Shown piece by piece: positions 16,787-25,081 of a DNA stretch of 64,000 bases. Source of the stretch: Virgibacillus ndiopensis (lineage in GTDB: Bacteria; Bacillota; Bacilli; Bacillales; Amphibacillaceae). The stretch covers positions 124,001 through 188,000 of the forward strand of contig NZ_FZMZ01000003.1 in NCBI RefSeq assembly GCF_900187325.1, read 5' to 3'. Position 1 is the first letter of the stretch; the number at the start of each line of letters is the position of its first letter. Under the pieces are notes generated by a model. It saw only the letters and a program-made list of their open reading frames with translations, had not been told where the DNA came from and did no database searches. The position numbers were made by a program, and so were the translations under genes.

Positions 16787-17389
16787 TTATGTCAAATAAG
16801 CTAACATGGTTGTTTCTATTTCTTTGATCCGTTCTTCTAGTTCCTTTTCATTAAAGCGAACCAGTGTATGGAGCCATAGTCCATCATGTAAAGCCCAAAA
16901 CATTCCTGCTGCTTTTTCAGGGTCAACGTCTTTCCTAAATTCCCCCGCTTCTTTTCCTTCAGCAATAATATCTTTTACAATTTTAAGAACAGTATCAAAT
17001 CTGTCAGTCATAACCTTCTTAACATCTGGTGAGTCTGCTGAGTACATCCAAAATTCTATATGAACCCTCATCATCTTTTTTTTGTGTATATTAAAAGGGA
17101 TATCAAGGTTTATCCAGTACTTTAACTTTTCTAAAGGACTTTTGATTTCACTTAATACTTTATTTAATCTTTCTAGTGATGTTTTGGTTTGATGTTGCAA
17201 TAGCGAAATAAAAATATCCTCTTTACTGTTAAAATAATTATATACAGAGCCTTTGCTTAAATTAGAATAACGTACAATATCATCAACGGAAGAAGCATAG
17301 TACCCTTTCTGCGAAAAACATTCTAATGCTGCGTCAAGTAGTGCTAGACGCTTTTCTTCCTTAGCTTCCTCTGAAATTCTTGGAGCCAT
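16787..17389 (-). CDS. TetR/AcrR-family transcriptional regulator
   Basis: This 200-aa repressor has the TetR helix-turn-helix at about 10-56 (LLDAALECFSQKGYYASSVDDIV, then LSKGSVYNYFNSKEDIF) and an all-helical ligand domain after it. The longer frame from 17491 crosses the operator and lacks a ribosome site; ATG 17389 follows AGGTGG. Four sites of the form TGACYRGTCA surround the gene, one in its own leader and three at the two small genes downstream. Autoregulation and control of those genes are therefore likely. The ligand is unknown. Confidence 0.85.
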   Translation of the reverse strand: MAPRISEEAKEEKRLALLDAALECFSQKGYYASSVDDIVRYSNLSKGSVYNYFNSKEDIFISLLQHQTKTSLERLNKVLSEIKSPLEKLKYWINLDIPFNIHKKKMMRVHIEFWMYSADSPDVKKVMTDRFDTVLKIVKDIIAEGKEAGEFRKDVDPEKAAGMFWALHDGLWLHTLVRFNEKELEERIKEIETTMLAYLT

Positions 17390-17416
17390 AAATACCACCT
17401 GCTTTGTTAAATATAA

Positions 17417-17434
17417 AAACTGACTGGATAGTTT
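17417..17434. promoter_or_regulatory. TetR-type operator O4 (autoregulatory position)
   Basis: AAAACTGACTGGATAGTTT-type site with core TGACTGGATA (17421-17430), in the leader of the tetR gene between a TATATAA-like -10 region and the ribosome site. One half-site is imperfect. Confidence 0.6.
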
Positions 17435-17507
17435 ATATAATGAGTATATGCCAAGTTTATCCAACGTGCAACTAAAGTATTCCCTATTCATAAAAAGTTC
17501 ACAAACT

Positions 17508-17534
17508 GGGACAAGGGGTCTGTCCCCTTGTCCC
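17508..17534. repeat. Palindromic repeat copy
   Basis: This 27-bp copy has a perfect outer stem, GGGACAAGGGG with CCCCTTGTCCC, around a loop of about five bases. It lies just downstream of the AraC-type gene's stop codon, where it may serve as a terminator. Confidence 0.85.
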
Positions 17535-17540
17535 GTATAG

Positions 17541-18404
17541 CTATTTTTTCAAAATTGGAATCCAAATGTCACATTGGTGGTCCTCAGCTAATACATCGCC
17601 ACCAACAGGATAAACTTCTAGCTCTGGGGCATCGACATGCTCATAACCTGTAGATGGAAACCACTCCGAAAAAATTCGCTCCCATGTTTTTTCTATTGCG
17701 TGCGGTACTGGTCCGATTGCGGGAAATACTGCCCACGTTGCTGCTGGTATTATTTTTTCCTCCCAATCTGTTGGAACATTATGATCACCTTTTTCCGCAC
17801 AAATAAAATAAGTTAATTCTTCTTGTTCTTTATCAAAGTCCATGCACGCACCGATCAAACCCATAGAATCACAGTTTTTTTCCAACCCCGCAGTTAACCC
17901 ATTGCTGTTCGATTTATCCCAAAACGCTGGTATATCACGATGATTTTGACCGTTGCAAGTTACTGTGCGGATTCCCTTCCCTACTACATGAAATGCTTCT
18001 TTCTCTACAATTTTGTAATCCATTTCTTCATCACCCTTTAATTTGATTTGAAAGGAGAGTCTGGGAAAGGCTTTTAAAGATTGATTGTTCCTTCTTACAG
18101 CTGAAGGATTTAATCCATGCGTTTTACGAAATGCCTTTGAAAAGGACTCTGGCGTTTCATAGCCGTACTTTAAGGCAACATCAATTACCTTACTGCCCGA
18201 ATGGGTCAGTTCCTGTGCTGCCAGTGTAAGTCTTCGTTTACGGATATAATCAGCAACGGTTACCCCGGTCAACATATGAAACATTCGTTGAAAATGAAAT
18301 TTAGACATACATGCAACTAGTGCCACATGTTCAATTCGGAGGTCATCATCTAAATTTTTCTCAATATAATCAAGGCTATCAATCATTCTTTTAAGTCCTT
18401 CCAC
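17541..18404 (-). CDS. AraC-type regulator with GyrI-like effector domain
   Basis: This 287-aa protein has an N-terminal AraC/XylS DNA-binding domain of two helix-turn-helix units (about 5-105; RIEHVALVACMSKFHFQRMFH and VIDVALKYGYETPESFSKAFRKTHG). A GyrI-like/SOUL-type small-molecule domain follows (about 130-287). This SoxS-like plus GyrI-like arrangement is known from Rob- and TipA-style sensors that bind drugs or other small ligands. It starts at GTG 18404 behind GGGGAGA. No target gene is adjacent, and the palindromic repeat separates it from tetR. The ligand is unknown. Confidence 0.85.
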   Translation of the reverse strand: MEGLKRMIDSLDYIEKNLDDDLRIEHVALVACMSKFHFQRMFHMLTGVTVADYIRKRRLTLAAQELTHSGSKVIDVALKYGYETPESFSKAFRKTHGLNPSAVRRNNQSLKAFPRLSFQIKLKGDEEMDYKIVEKEAFHVVGKGIRTVTCNGQNHRDIPAFWDKSNSNGLTAGLEKNCDSMGLIGACMDFDKEQEELTYFICAEKGDHNVPTDWEEKIIPAATWAVFPAIGPVPHAIEKTWERIFSEWFPSTGYEHVDAPELEVYPVGGDVLAEDHQCDIWIPILKK

Positions 18405-18630
18405 ACTATTTCTCCCCTTTCTGACTCAACTTTAGCAATCACGGAAACTCTATTCCTGTTAATCTGTGCTTTTTGAAGACAGACAGCCTTTTTATTTTTT
18501 TGATTTACCATAATATTATATATTATCTGTAAATACATTTCATCACGTATAGATATCAAGGATAATTTGGTATATCATAAAATATAGAGAATACTATTAA
18601 TTGTTTAATTAAGTAAATGGAGGCGGGAAC

Positions 18631-19431
18631 ATGAATAACCATGAAATTGATTACAAGCTACATGGTGACGACATGCAGTTTGTTGAGGTGGAACTTGATC
18701 CACAAGAAACGGTTATTGCAGAGGCTGGGAGTTTAATGATGATGGATGACCAAATCAAAATGGAAACTATTTTTGGTGATGGTTCCGAAAATCAAGGAGG
18801 CGGCGGACTTGTCGGAAAATTATTTAGCGCTGGTAAACGTGTGATTACCGGTGAGAGTTTATTCATGACCACGTTCACAAACAATGGAAGTGGTAAAAAA
18901 CATGTATCGTTTGCTTCACCATATCCTGGTAAAATTATCCCTATGGATCTAAGTGAAATTGATGGTAAATTAATCTGTCAAAAGGATGCCTTTTTGGCCG
19001 CGGCAAAAGGTGTTGCAGTAGGTATTGAGTTTCAACGTAAAATTGGAACAGGCTTTTTTGGTGGCGAAGGATTTATCATGCAAAAACTTGAGGGCGATGG
19101 TATCGCTTTTGTTCATGCGGGCGGAACTATACATAAAAGAAAACTTCAGCCTGGAGAAGCAATCCGTGTTGATACAGGTTGTTTAGTAGCAATGACAGGA
19201 GATGTTGACTACAATATTGAATTTGTCAGTGGTGTAAAAACAGCACTTTTCGGTGGAGAAGGTCTGTTCTTCGCAACACTTCGCGGACCAGGTACTGTTT
19301 GGATTCAATCATTGCCATTTAGTCGTTTAGCTAGCCGTGTATTTGCAGCAGCACCAGAACGTGGCGGCTCAAAAGGAGAAGGTAGTATTACTGGTGGGTT
19401 GTTCGATCTTTTAGGCGGCGACCGGAAATAA
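18631..19431 (+). CDS. AIM24/TIGR00266-family protein
   Basis: This 266-aa soluble protein begins with the pattern typical of the AIM24 family (PF01987): an early FVEVELDP stretch, EAGSLMMMD near residue 32, and [16 protein letters not shown] near 70. Repeated Gly-rich beta segments include [17 protein letters not shown], and the C-terminal tail is Gly-rich ([12 protein letters not shown]). The family forms a beta-rich trimer of unknown biochemical role. GGAGGCGGG precedes ATG 18631 and a clear terminator follows, so it is a single-gene transcript. Confidence 0.82.
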   Translation: MNNHEIDYKLHGDDMQFVEVELDPQETVIAEAGSLMMMDDQIKMETIFGDGSENQGGGGLVGKLFSAGKRVITGESLFMTTFTNNGSGKKHVSFASPYPGKIIPMDLSEIDGKLICQKDAFLAAAKGVAVGIEFQRKIGTGFFGGEGFIMQKLEGDGIAFVHAGGTIHKRKLQPGEAIRVDTGCLVAMTGDVDYNIEFVSGVKTALFGGEGLFFATLRGPGTVWIQSLPFSRLASRVFAAAPERGGSKGEGSITGGLFDLLGGDRK

Positions 19432-19456
19432 GCATAGCTTTTTCTAGTATAGATTA

Positions 19457-19493
19457 TCTAGCAAATAAGTTTACTTCTTTGCTAGATTTTTTT
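19457..19493 (+). terminator. Terminator of the AIM24-family gene
   Basis: Stem TCTAGCAAA/TTTGCTAGA (19457-19486) followed by TTTTTTT. Confidence 0.8.
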
Positions 19494-19563
19494 ATCCTTA
19501 AGAAGAATACAGACAAGTTGCTTGAAGAATTGGTAAAAATGTATTATTATTTCTTTTTGTAAC

Positions 19564-19636
19564 GCTGGTGTAGCACAGTTGGTAGTGCACTTCACTCGTA
19601 ATGAAGGGGTCGGGGGTTCAAATCCTCTCACCAGCA
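19564..19636 (+). tRNA. tRNA-Thr (anticodon CGT)
   Basis: A full cloverleaf can be drawn. Acceptor GCTGGTG pairs with CACCAGC, the D-loop contains AGTTGGTAG, the anticodon arm CTTCACTCGTAATGAAG gives CGT (reads ACG), and the T-arm contains GGTTCAAATCC. CCA is not encoded. Confidence 0.95.
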
Positions 19637-19644
19637 TCCCTATT

Positions 19645-19733
19645 GGAGAAGTACCCAAGTGGTTATAAGGGGACGCACTCGAAATGCGTTAGGGCGGGTA
19701 ACCGTCGCGTGGGTTCGAATCCCACCTTCTCCG
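19645..19733 (+). tRNA. tRNA-Ser (anticodon CGA)
   Basis: This 89-nt class II tRNA has acceptor GGAGAAG/CTTCTCC and anticodon loop ACTCGAAA giving CGA (reads TCG). It has a long variable arm (GGGCGGGTAACCGTC) and the T-arm GGGTTCGAATCCC. CCA is not encoded. It starts 8 bases after tRNA-Thr, so the two are probably co-transcribed. Confidence 0.95.
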
Positions 19734-19855
19734 CTTCTAATCTACTAATTTATATTCTACTATTTTACTACTTTTCTAAATGCGACTTTTGTCACGCCTT
19801 TACAATACACCATATTCTCGTTACGATATAAATAGAAAAACTGCATATTCATGTT

Positions 19856-19948
19856 AGCACTAGGGGAGCTGTGAAAACGGCTGAGAAGAACTGTTTCGTT
19901 CTGACCCTTTGCACCCGAACTAGATAATACTAGCGTGGGGAAGTGTGG
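19856..19948 (+). promoter_or_regulatory. TPP riboswitch controlling ykoFEDC
   Basis: The aptamer core is present in order: CTAGGGGAGC, GGCTGAGAAGAA, CTGACCCTTTG, ACCCGAACTAGATAATACTAGCG and TGGGGAAGTG. It is followed by an intrinsic terminator and then the thiamine-precursor transporter genes, so thiamine pyrophosphate should switch them off. Confidence 0.93.
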
Positions 19949-19989
19949 TCGTAGATGTATTTTTATATTCATAAATACATACAAGCAGA

Positions 19990-20016
19990 CTGCATTCCAC
20001 GGGGATGCAGTTTTTT
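19990..20016 (+). terminator. Expression-platform terminator of TPP riboswitch 1
   Basis: CTGCATTCC / GGGGATGCAG hairpin followed by TTTTTT, between the aptamer and ykoF. Confidence 0.8.
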
Positions 20017-20082
20017 ATTGGAAATTATTGGAGTGCTGCTATCTGTAGAAGCACCACTTGAATTAAAAAGGAGGAAATTTAA

Positions 20083-20691
20083 ATGACAAATCAGCAATGT
20101 TCAGAATCACAGATCGCAGGGTGTAGCTTTTCTATTCATCCCATGAGCGACAAATTTATTGAAATCATTACCGGTGCTCTAAAGGTAGTGGACTCATCGA
20201 AGGTTTGGATGAAAACAGACGCTGTGACGACAACAGTCCGAGGGAAAATGATACATGTTTTTGATGTTACAAAAGCTATTTTCATGCATGCAGCTAAAAC
20301 TGGCGAACATGTTGCGTTCCAAGCGACTTATTCGTTAGGATGCCCAGGCGATTCAGCCGGAGATGTTTATATGGCAGAGGATGAAATCCCAGTAAACATC
20401 AAACACGTGCAGACCATCAAGCAACCTGCTGCCGCCAAATTTTCACTTTATCCATTGGGGGGCGGAAACTATATGAATGTAATCATGGAACAGATCGAGT
20501 CTATGAAAAGACACGTAAACATTTCGCATTCACATTACTCTACTCGACTAGATGGTGAGTCTATGAGCATTTTTAATGGATTAGAACAGGTTTTTCAGGC
20601 AACCGTTAATGGCGGATCGAGTCACACGGTAATGACTGTCTCTATCTCAGCAAATAGTCCATCACAAAAAGGGGTAATCGATAATGAATAA
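20083..20691 (+). CDS. ykoF: YkoF-type thiamine/HMP-binding protein
   Basis: This 202-aa soluble protein has two repeated halves of the ferredoxin-like MTH1187/YkoF fold (residues about 10-100 and 118-200). Each half starts with an F-S-(I/L)-x-P pattern (CSFSIHPMSDKF and AKFSLYPLGGGNY). B. subtilis YkoF binds thiamine or its pyrimidine moiety and is encoded with the YkoEDC transporter, as here. It is preceded by AAGGAGGAAA and a TPP riboswitch. It overlaps ykoE by 8 nt. Confidence 0.88.
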   Translation: MTNQQCSESQIAGCSFSIHPMSDKFIEIITGALKVVDSSKVWMKTDAVTTTVRGKMIHVFDVTKAIFMHAAKTGEHVAFQATYSLGCPGDSAGDVYMAEDEIPVNIKHVQTIKQPAAAKFSLYPLGGGNYMNVIMEQIESMKRHVNISHSHYSTRLDGESMSIFNGLEQVFQATVNGGSSHTVMTVSISANSPSQKGVIDNE

Positions 20692-21262
20692 TTGGCGTTT
20701 TAAAGAAATCGTCGTCATGTCAGTACTTTCTGTTGTATTTGCAGTTGTTTATTTAGCATTTCTTCCTATTGGAAAAGTTCTTGTAGGCTTTTTTGGACCA
20801 ATTGGGTATGACTTGATTTTTGGTATTTGGTTTATTGTTTCCATTATCGCGGCCTATATCATCCGAAAACCCGGCGCCGCATTTATTTCAGAAACAATCG
20901 CAGCAATGGTTGAAGTCATGTTAGGAAATGCAACTGGACCAATGCTAATTGTATCTGGAATGATTCAAGGATTAGGTGCAGAGACGGCATTTGCTGTGAC
21001 ACGCTGGAAAAATTATTCATCATGGGTGCTCATGGCTGCAGGTGTTGGTTCTGCAGTGTTCAGCTTTGTATATGGTTACTTTATAAGTGGATATGCTGCA
21101 CTCTCTACTACGTATGTATCAGGCATGCTTGTTACACGCATGATAAGTGGTGCACTAATTGCTGGGGTACTAGGAAAGGCATTGAGCGATGGACTAGCGC
21201 AAACAGGTGTCTTATCTAGTTTTGCGTTAGGAAAAGAATTCAGAAAGAAACGAACAGCATGA
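20684..21262 (+). CDS. ykoE: ECF transporter substrate-binding (S) subunit YkoE
   Basis: This 192-aa membrane protein has five or six helices (about 8-30, 40-60, 75-100, 110-132 and 145-170). Conserved GPIGYDLIFGIWFI and GNATGPMLIVSGMIQGLGAE match the YkoE family of S-components. It captures a thiamine precursor, probably hydroxymethylpyrimidine, for uptake with YkoD and YkoC. The order ykoF-E-D-C matches B. subtilis, and the ends overlap with ykoF (8 nt) and ykoD (4 nt). Confidence 0.9.
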   Translation: MNNWRFKEIVVMSVLSVVFAVVYLAFLPIGKVLVGFFGPIGYDLIFGIWFIVSIIAAYIIRKPGAAFISETIAAMVEVMLGNATGPMLIVSGMIQGLGAETAFAVTRWKNYSSWVLMAAGVGSAVFSFVYGYFISGYAALSTTYVSGMLVTRMISGALIAGVLGKALSDGLAQTGVLSSFALGKEFRKKRTA

Positions 21263-22932
21263 TGAAAAAAGCCCTTCTACATGTTCAGCAGCTTCGTTTA
21301 CGTTTTGAAAACCAATTGGATAAAGACATCCTTTCCAACATAGACTTTGAATTAAAAAAAGGAGAAACCGTCTTGCTACTCGGACCAAGTGGTTGCGGAA
21401 AAAGTACGTTAACATTTTGCTTAAACGGCTTGTACCCTCGTGAACTTGATGGAACTATAACCGGTGACGTTTTTATCAATGGCAAACAATCGACTGACTA
21501 TAAGCCAGGTGAGCTTAGCCGTCACGTTGGAGTTGTTTTTCAAGATCCAGAAACGCAATTTTGCATGCTTACGGTTGAAGATGAGATTGCATTTGGTTTA
21601 GAAAATTTAAATGTACCCCAGCAACTTATGGAAGAGAAAATTGACAATGCACTGTCCTTGGTCAATATGTCCGCCTTTAAGGAATCTGCCATTAATTCTC
21701 TTTCTGGCGGACAAAAGCAGAAGCTTGCCTTAGCGTGTATTTTAGCAATGGAGCCGGATCTGCTTATCTTAGATGAACCAACAGCCAACTTGGACCCGGT
21801 TGCAACAAAGGAGTTAGTTGCAACAATCGAAAACTTAAAAAGACAACAGGAATTTTCTCTTATTGTCATCGAGCACCAATTGGATGGGTGGATGGAATTA
21901 GTTGATCGGACGCTTCTATTGAATAAGAATGGTGAACTGTTTTTCGATGGTTCATTTAGAAATGGTATTAAACATATTTTACCCTGCTTGCGTGAACAAG
22001 GTATCTGGCTTCCAAAGGTAACCCAGTACGTATTACAACAAGATGGGCTTAATGAAGATTTTATTCCACTTACGATTGGCGAATTTGCTAATCAATCCCA
22101 TTATTGGCAACAACCAATATGCAATACGGCTCCTCAAAAAAAAAGAAATGTAGAGGAGTTTCTAGAAATAAATGATATTTCATGGGTGAAAAATAATAAC
22201 ACTATTATCCAAAATGTATCAGCCAATTTTTACAAAGGCGAATTTGTAGCTATTGTAGGAGCGAATGGCAGTGGTAAAACTTCCTTATCACGTCTTTTGG
22301 CTGGCATCCAGAAACCAACTTCCGGGACCATTCAACTGAACGGAAAACCCTTAGACGATTGGAAAGAAGAGACTTTAAGGGATGAGATAGGATATGTTTT
22401 TCAAAATCCAGAGCATCAGTTTGTTACGAACTCTGTCTATGAAGAAGTTGCGTTTAGTTTACATCTGAAAAGGATGAATACTAGAGAAATAAACAAACAA
22501 GTGTCTTCTATTTTAAAGGTTTGTCAATTGTCAGAGCTTGAAAACGAACATCCCTACTCACTTAGTCAAGGACAAAAACGCCGTCTTAGTGTAGCTACGA
22601 TGATTGTCGATCAGCAGCATATGCTCATTTTAGATGAGCCAACCTTTGGGCAGGATACACAGTCTACTATGGAGTTAATGAAACTGCTATGGGAACGACA
22701 TAAACAAGGAACCACCATTGTCATGATCACCCATGATATGGAGATCGTTCACCACTACGCAGAGCGCGTAATTGTTATCAATAACGGGGAAATTGTTGCC
22801 GATTGCAATCCAAATGAATTATGGAAACAACCTAAAGTAACATTAAATGCCTGGCAATTAGATTATCCGATTCAAGTCCAGCTCCAACAAATTTGTAAAA
22901 AGGATACTTGCTATGTTTCTACACAACCTTAA
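21259..22932 (+). CDS. ykoD: ECF transporter ATPase, two fused ABC domains
   Basis: This 557-aa protein has two ABC ATPase domains in one chain. The first has GPSGCGKS (about 37-44), LSGGQKQKLALA and LLILDEPTANLD. The second has GANGSGKT (about 334), the variant signature LSQGQKRRLSVA and LILDEPTFGQD. It powers the YkoE/YkoC membrane pair. EcfA homologues are usually two separate proteins; the fused form is typical of YkoD. ATGA overlap with ykoE and 20-nt overlap with ykoC. Confidence 0.9.
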   Translation: MMKKALLHVQQLRLRFENQLDKDILSNIDFELKKGETVLLLGPSGCGKSTLTFCLNGLYPRELDGTITGDVFINGKQSTDYKPGELSRHVGVVFQDPETQFCMLTVEDEIAFGLENLNVPQQLMEEKIDNALSLVNMSAFKESAINSLSGGQKQKLALACILAMEPDLLILDEPTANLDPVATKELVATIENLKRQQEFSLIVIEHQLDGWMELVDRTLLLNKNGELFFDGSFRNGIKHILPCLREQGIWLPKVTQYVLQQDGLNEDFIPLTIGEFANQSHYWQQPICNTAPQKKRNVEEFLEINDISWVKNNNTIIQNVSANFYKGEFVAIVGANGSGKTSLSRLLAGIQKPTSGTIQLNGKPLDDWKEETLRDEIGYVFQNPEHQFVTNSVYEEVAFSLHLKRMNTREINKQVSSILKVCQLSELENEHPYSLSQGQKRRLSVATMIVDQQHMLILDEPTFGQDTQSTMELMKLLWERHKQGTTIVMITHDMEIVHHYAERVIVINNGEIVADCNPNELWKQPKVTLNAWQLDYPIQVQLQQICKKDTCYVSTQP

Positions 22933-23692
22933 CCCATGTATAAAGGCTTTGACGATTGTATTACTGGTAATTATGTTGGCATTAATATTTGACCCGATTA
23001 CACCATTTCTTTTCATGATTTTGACAGTTATCTTAACCTTTTTAGGTGGGAATATAAACTGGAAAAAATATTGTTTATATTTTGTTCCTTTTCTCGTTAT
23101 AGCATTTGGGATGCTTTGGACAACAATTGCCTTCGCAGATGCACCTGCTAATCCACATGAAGTGATCAGCCTCGTTGGATTTGATGTACCTAAAGAATCC
23201 TTTGTAACGGCACTTGCATTGGCATTTCGTGTTTTAAGTGTAGCAGCATTATCCCTTTTATTTATATTGACTACCAATGTTGTAGATTTTATTTTAAGTC
23301 TAATCCAGCATCTAAAAGTATCACCTAAAATTGCCTATGGGGTGTTGGCTGGCTATCGGTTTTTACCAATGATGAAGGACGAATTAGCTATCATCCGGTC
23401 CGCTCATCGTGTTCGTGGATTTAATCATGCAAAAACATTACGGGAGAAGTGGAACCAGTACAAAATGTTCTCTATACCATTGTTAGCAAGCTCGATTCGT
23501 AAAGCGGAGCGCACAGCAATCGCAATGGAATCTAAGGGTTTTACCGGTGGAAAAGAACGAACGTTTTATCGACGCATTACTATTACTCCGAGTGATTGGT
23601 TTTTCTTATGTATGATGATTATGTCTCTCCTTGGTATTGCATACATTTCATGGGAGTTTGGTTATTTTAAATGGTACAACGGAGAGCTTTGA
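22913..23692 (+). CDS. ykoC: ECF transporter T-component YkoC
   Basis: This 259-aa membrane protein of the CbiQ/EcfT type has four or five helices in the first 125 residues. A cytoplasmic coupling region contains GYRFLPMMKDELAIIRSAHRVRG, and the family's A-x-(E/S)-x-(K/R)-G-F motif reads AIAMESKGF. A final helix follows near 230. It couples the ATPase YkoD to the substrate protein YkoE. It is the last gene of the TPP-controlled operon. Confidence 0.88.
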   Translation: MFLHNLNPCIKALTIVLLVIMLALIFDPITPFLFMILTVILTFLGGNINWKKYCLYFVPFLVIAFGMLWTTIAFADAPANPHEVISLVGFDVPKESFVTALALAFRVLSVAALSLLFILTTNVVDFILSLIQHLKVSPKIAYGVLAGYRFLPMMKDELAIIRSAHRVRGFNHAKTLREKWNQYKMFSIPLLASSIRKAERTAIAMESKGFTGGKERTFYRRITITPSDWFFLCMMIMSLLGIAYISWEFGYFKWYNGEL

Positions 23693-23801
23693 ACGCTTTT
23701 ATTTATTGTAAGGGCATTTTGTTATAGGTACCCTTTCTTATTTACAATGTCTAATAATGTCGTTAAGATAGAACCATAGAAAAACCGCATACCAATTATT
23801 T

Positions 23802-23893
23802 ACACTAGGGGAGCTATATATTGGCTGAGAAGAACTGTTTCGTTCTGACCCTTTTTACCCGAACCAGGTAATACTAGCGTGGGGAAGTGTTGA
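23802..23893 (+). promoter_or_regulatory. Second TPP riboswitch, no thiamine gene downstream
   Basis: The aptamer elements are all present (ACTAGGGGAGC, TTGGCTGAGAAGAA, CTGACCCTTTT, ACCCGAACCAGGTAATACTAGCG, GGGGAAGTG). They closely resemble riboswitch 1. A terminator follows. The next genes are lipM-lipA, about 290 nt beyond the terminator and past a dispersed repeat, so its target is unclear. Confidence 0.92.
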
Positions 23894-23927
23894 CGAAGCG
23901 TACGTTTACTCATTTTTACGTTTTATC

Positions 23928-23959
23928 AGACTACATCCCGCTTTGGGGTGTAGTCTTTT
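23928..23959 (+). terminator. Expression-platform terminator of TPP riboswitch 2
   Basis: Stem AGACTAC/GTAGTCT, extended by CCC/GGG around the loop, followed by TTTATATT. Confidence 0.8.
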
Positions 23960-23970
23960 ATATTATTATA

Positions 23971-24220
23971 AAAGGCTCTTTCCGCATAGTTTGTTACAAT
24001 TTATAGAAACTGTGACATAAGTGCTGTATTAATTTCGCATTTTTTATGGTTTTCTGCCCCGCAGGAATTGGGTTTCTTCCGTGAGGTTGAAGCGTTGTCC
24101 GCGGAAAGCGAAGTGTATTTCCAGAACGGCAGTTTTACCACCATTTAAATCTATGTCGCAGTTTTTCAACTATTAAATAAGGTTCAGCATGTGAGAAAGC
24201 AACAATCTGTGTGAAAACAG
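23971..24220 (-). repeat. Dispersed intergenic repeat, copy A
   Basis: This segment of about 250 bp is inverted relative to 45221-45457. Shared blocks include CTGTTTTC, TTCTCACATGCTG, TTATTTAATAGTTGAAAAA, CAGTTTCTATAAAT and AACAAACTATGCG. Subterminal arms of the type CTGCGACATA and TATGTC(A/G)CAG face each other. It has no ORF. It separates riboswitch 2 from lipM. Confidence 0.8.
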
Positions 24221-24247
24221 CCTAAAAAAACAGCGAGGTGTTAAACT

Positions 24248-25078
24248 TTGAATGACACATGGGGATTTTTAGACACCGAGGTACACGATGCAACGGTAAA
24301 CATGGCATTAGATGAATTATTGCTTAACTGGCATGGCGCAGGGAAAATCCCACCCATCTTACGCTTTTACCAATGGTCAGACCCCAGTCTATCTGTTGGG
24401 TATTTTCAAAATGTAGAAAAGACTATTGATTTCGCAGCTATCGATCATTATAAGATACCACTTGTAAGAAGATTAACAGGCGGAAGTGCCGTACTTCACC
24501 ATGATGAACTGACCTATAGCATTATCATCGCTGAAAATAAGTCCTATATTCCTGCGTCTGTTAGGGAAGCATATTACGTACTATCTAAGGGGATTTTTGA
24601 AGGATATGCTAACCTTGGAATCACTGTAGATTACGCAGAAAAAATAGAATCAAGCAAAAACCGTTCAGCAGTCTGCTTTGAAAGACCGGCACTGTATGAA
24701 TTAATGGCTAATGGAAAGAAGATTTCTGGAAATGCCCAAACTCGAAAACAAGGTGTATTACTACAACATGGATCCATCCCTAGATCTTTTAATGAAAGAA
24801 TGCTTTTCGACATTTTCCATTTTCCAACCGAGGAAATACGTACTAGGAAACGACATGCTTTTGCAACGAAAGCAACAACAATCGGTCAGGAAACAGCAAA
24901 ACAAATTTCAATCGATACCATGAAAAACGCGTTTAAAAAAGGATTTCAAACAGGATTAAACATTGAGTTATTTCCAATTGAATTAACTTCAGATCAATGG
25001 AATGAAGTATATCAGCTTGCTGAAACAAAATACAGTACAGACGAGTGGAACTTCAAACATCATCTAAGGAGCGTGTAA
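24248..25078 (+). CDS. lipM: Octanoyltransferase LipM
   Basis: This 276-aa BPL/LplA/LipB-fold protein transfers octanoate from acyl carrier protein to GcvH, the first step of lipoate synthesis in Bacillus. The catalytic Cys is C143 in SAVCFERPALYE, as in LipM. RRLTGGSAVLHH near 74-85 and GKKISGNAQTR near 158 form the acyl-binding site. It starts at TTG 24248 behind GCGAGGTG. A lipoate ligase is the alternative, but the Cys and the lipA neighbour favour LipM. Confidence 0.87.
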   Translation: MNDTWGFLDTEVHDATVNMALDELLLNWHGAGKIPPILRFYQWSDPSLSVGYFQNVEKTIDFAAIDHYKIPLVRRLTGGSAVLHHDELTYSIIIAENKSYIPASVREAYYVLSKGIFEGYANLGITVDYAEKIESSKNRSAVCFERPALYELMANGKKISGNAQTRKQGVLLQHGSIPRSFNERMLFDIFHFPTEEIRTRKRHAFATKATTIGQETAKQISIDTMKNAFKKGFQTGLNIELFPIELTSDQWNEVYQLAETKYSTDEWNFKHHLRSV

Positions 25079-25081
25079 AAA

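Noticed and set aside
23693..23800. Terminator after ykoC
   Set aside because: Weak pairing (TTGTAA with TTACAA at long distance) and no U-run.
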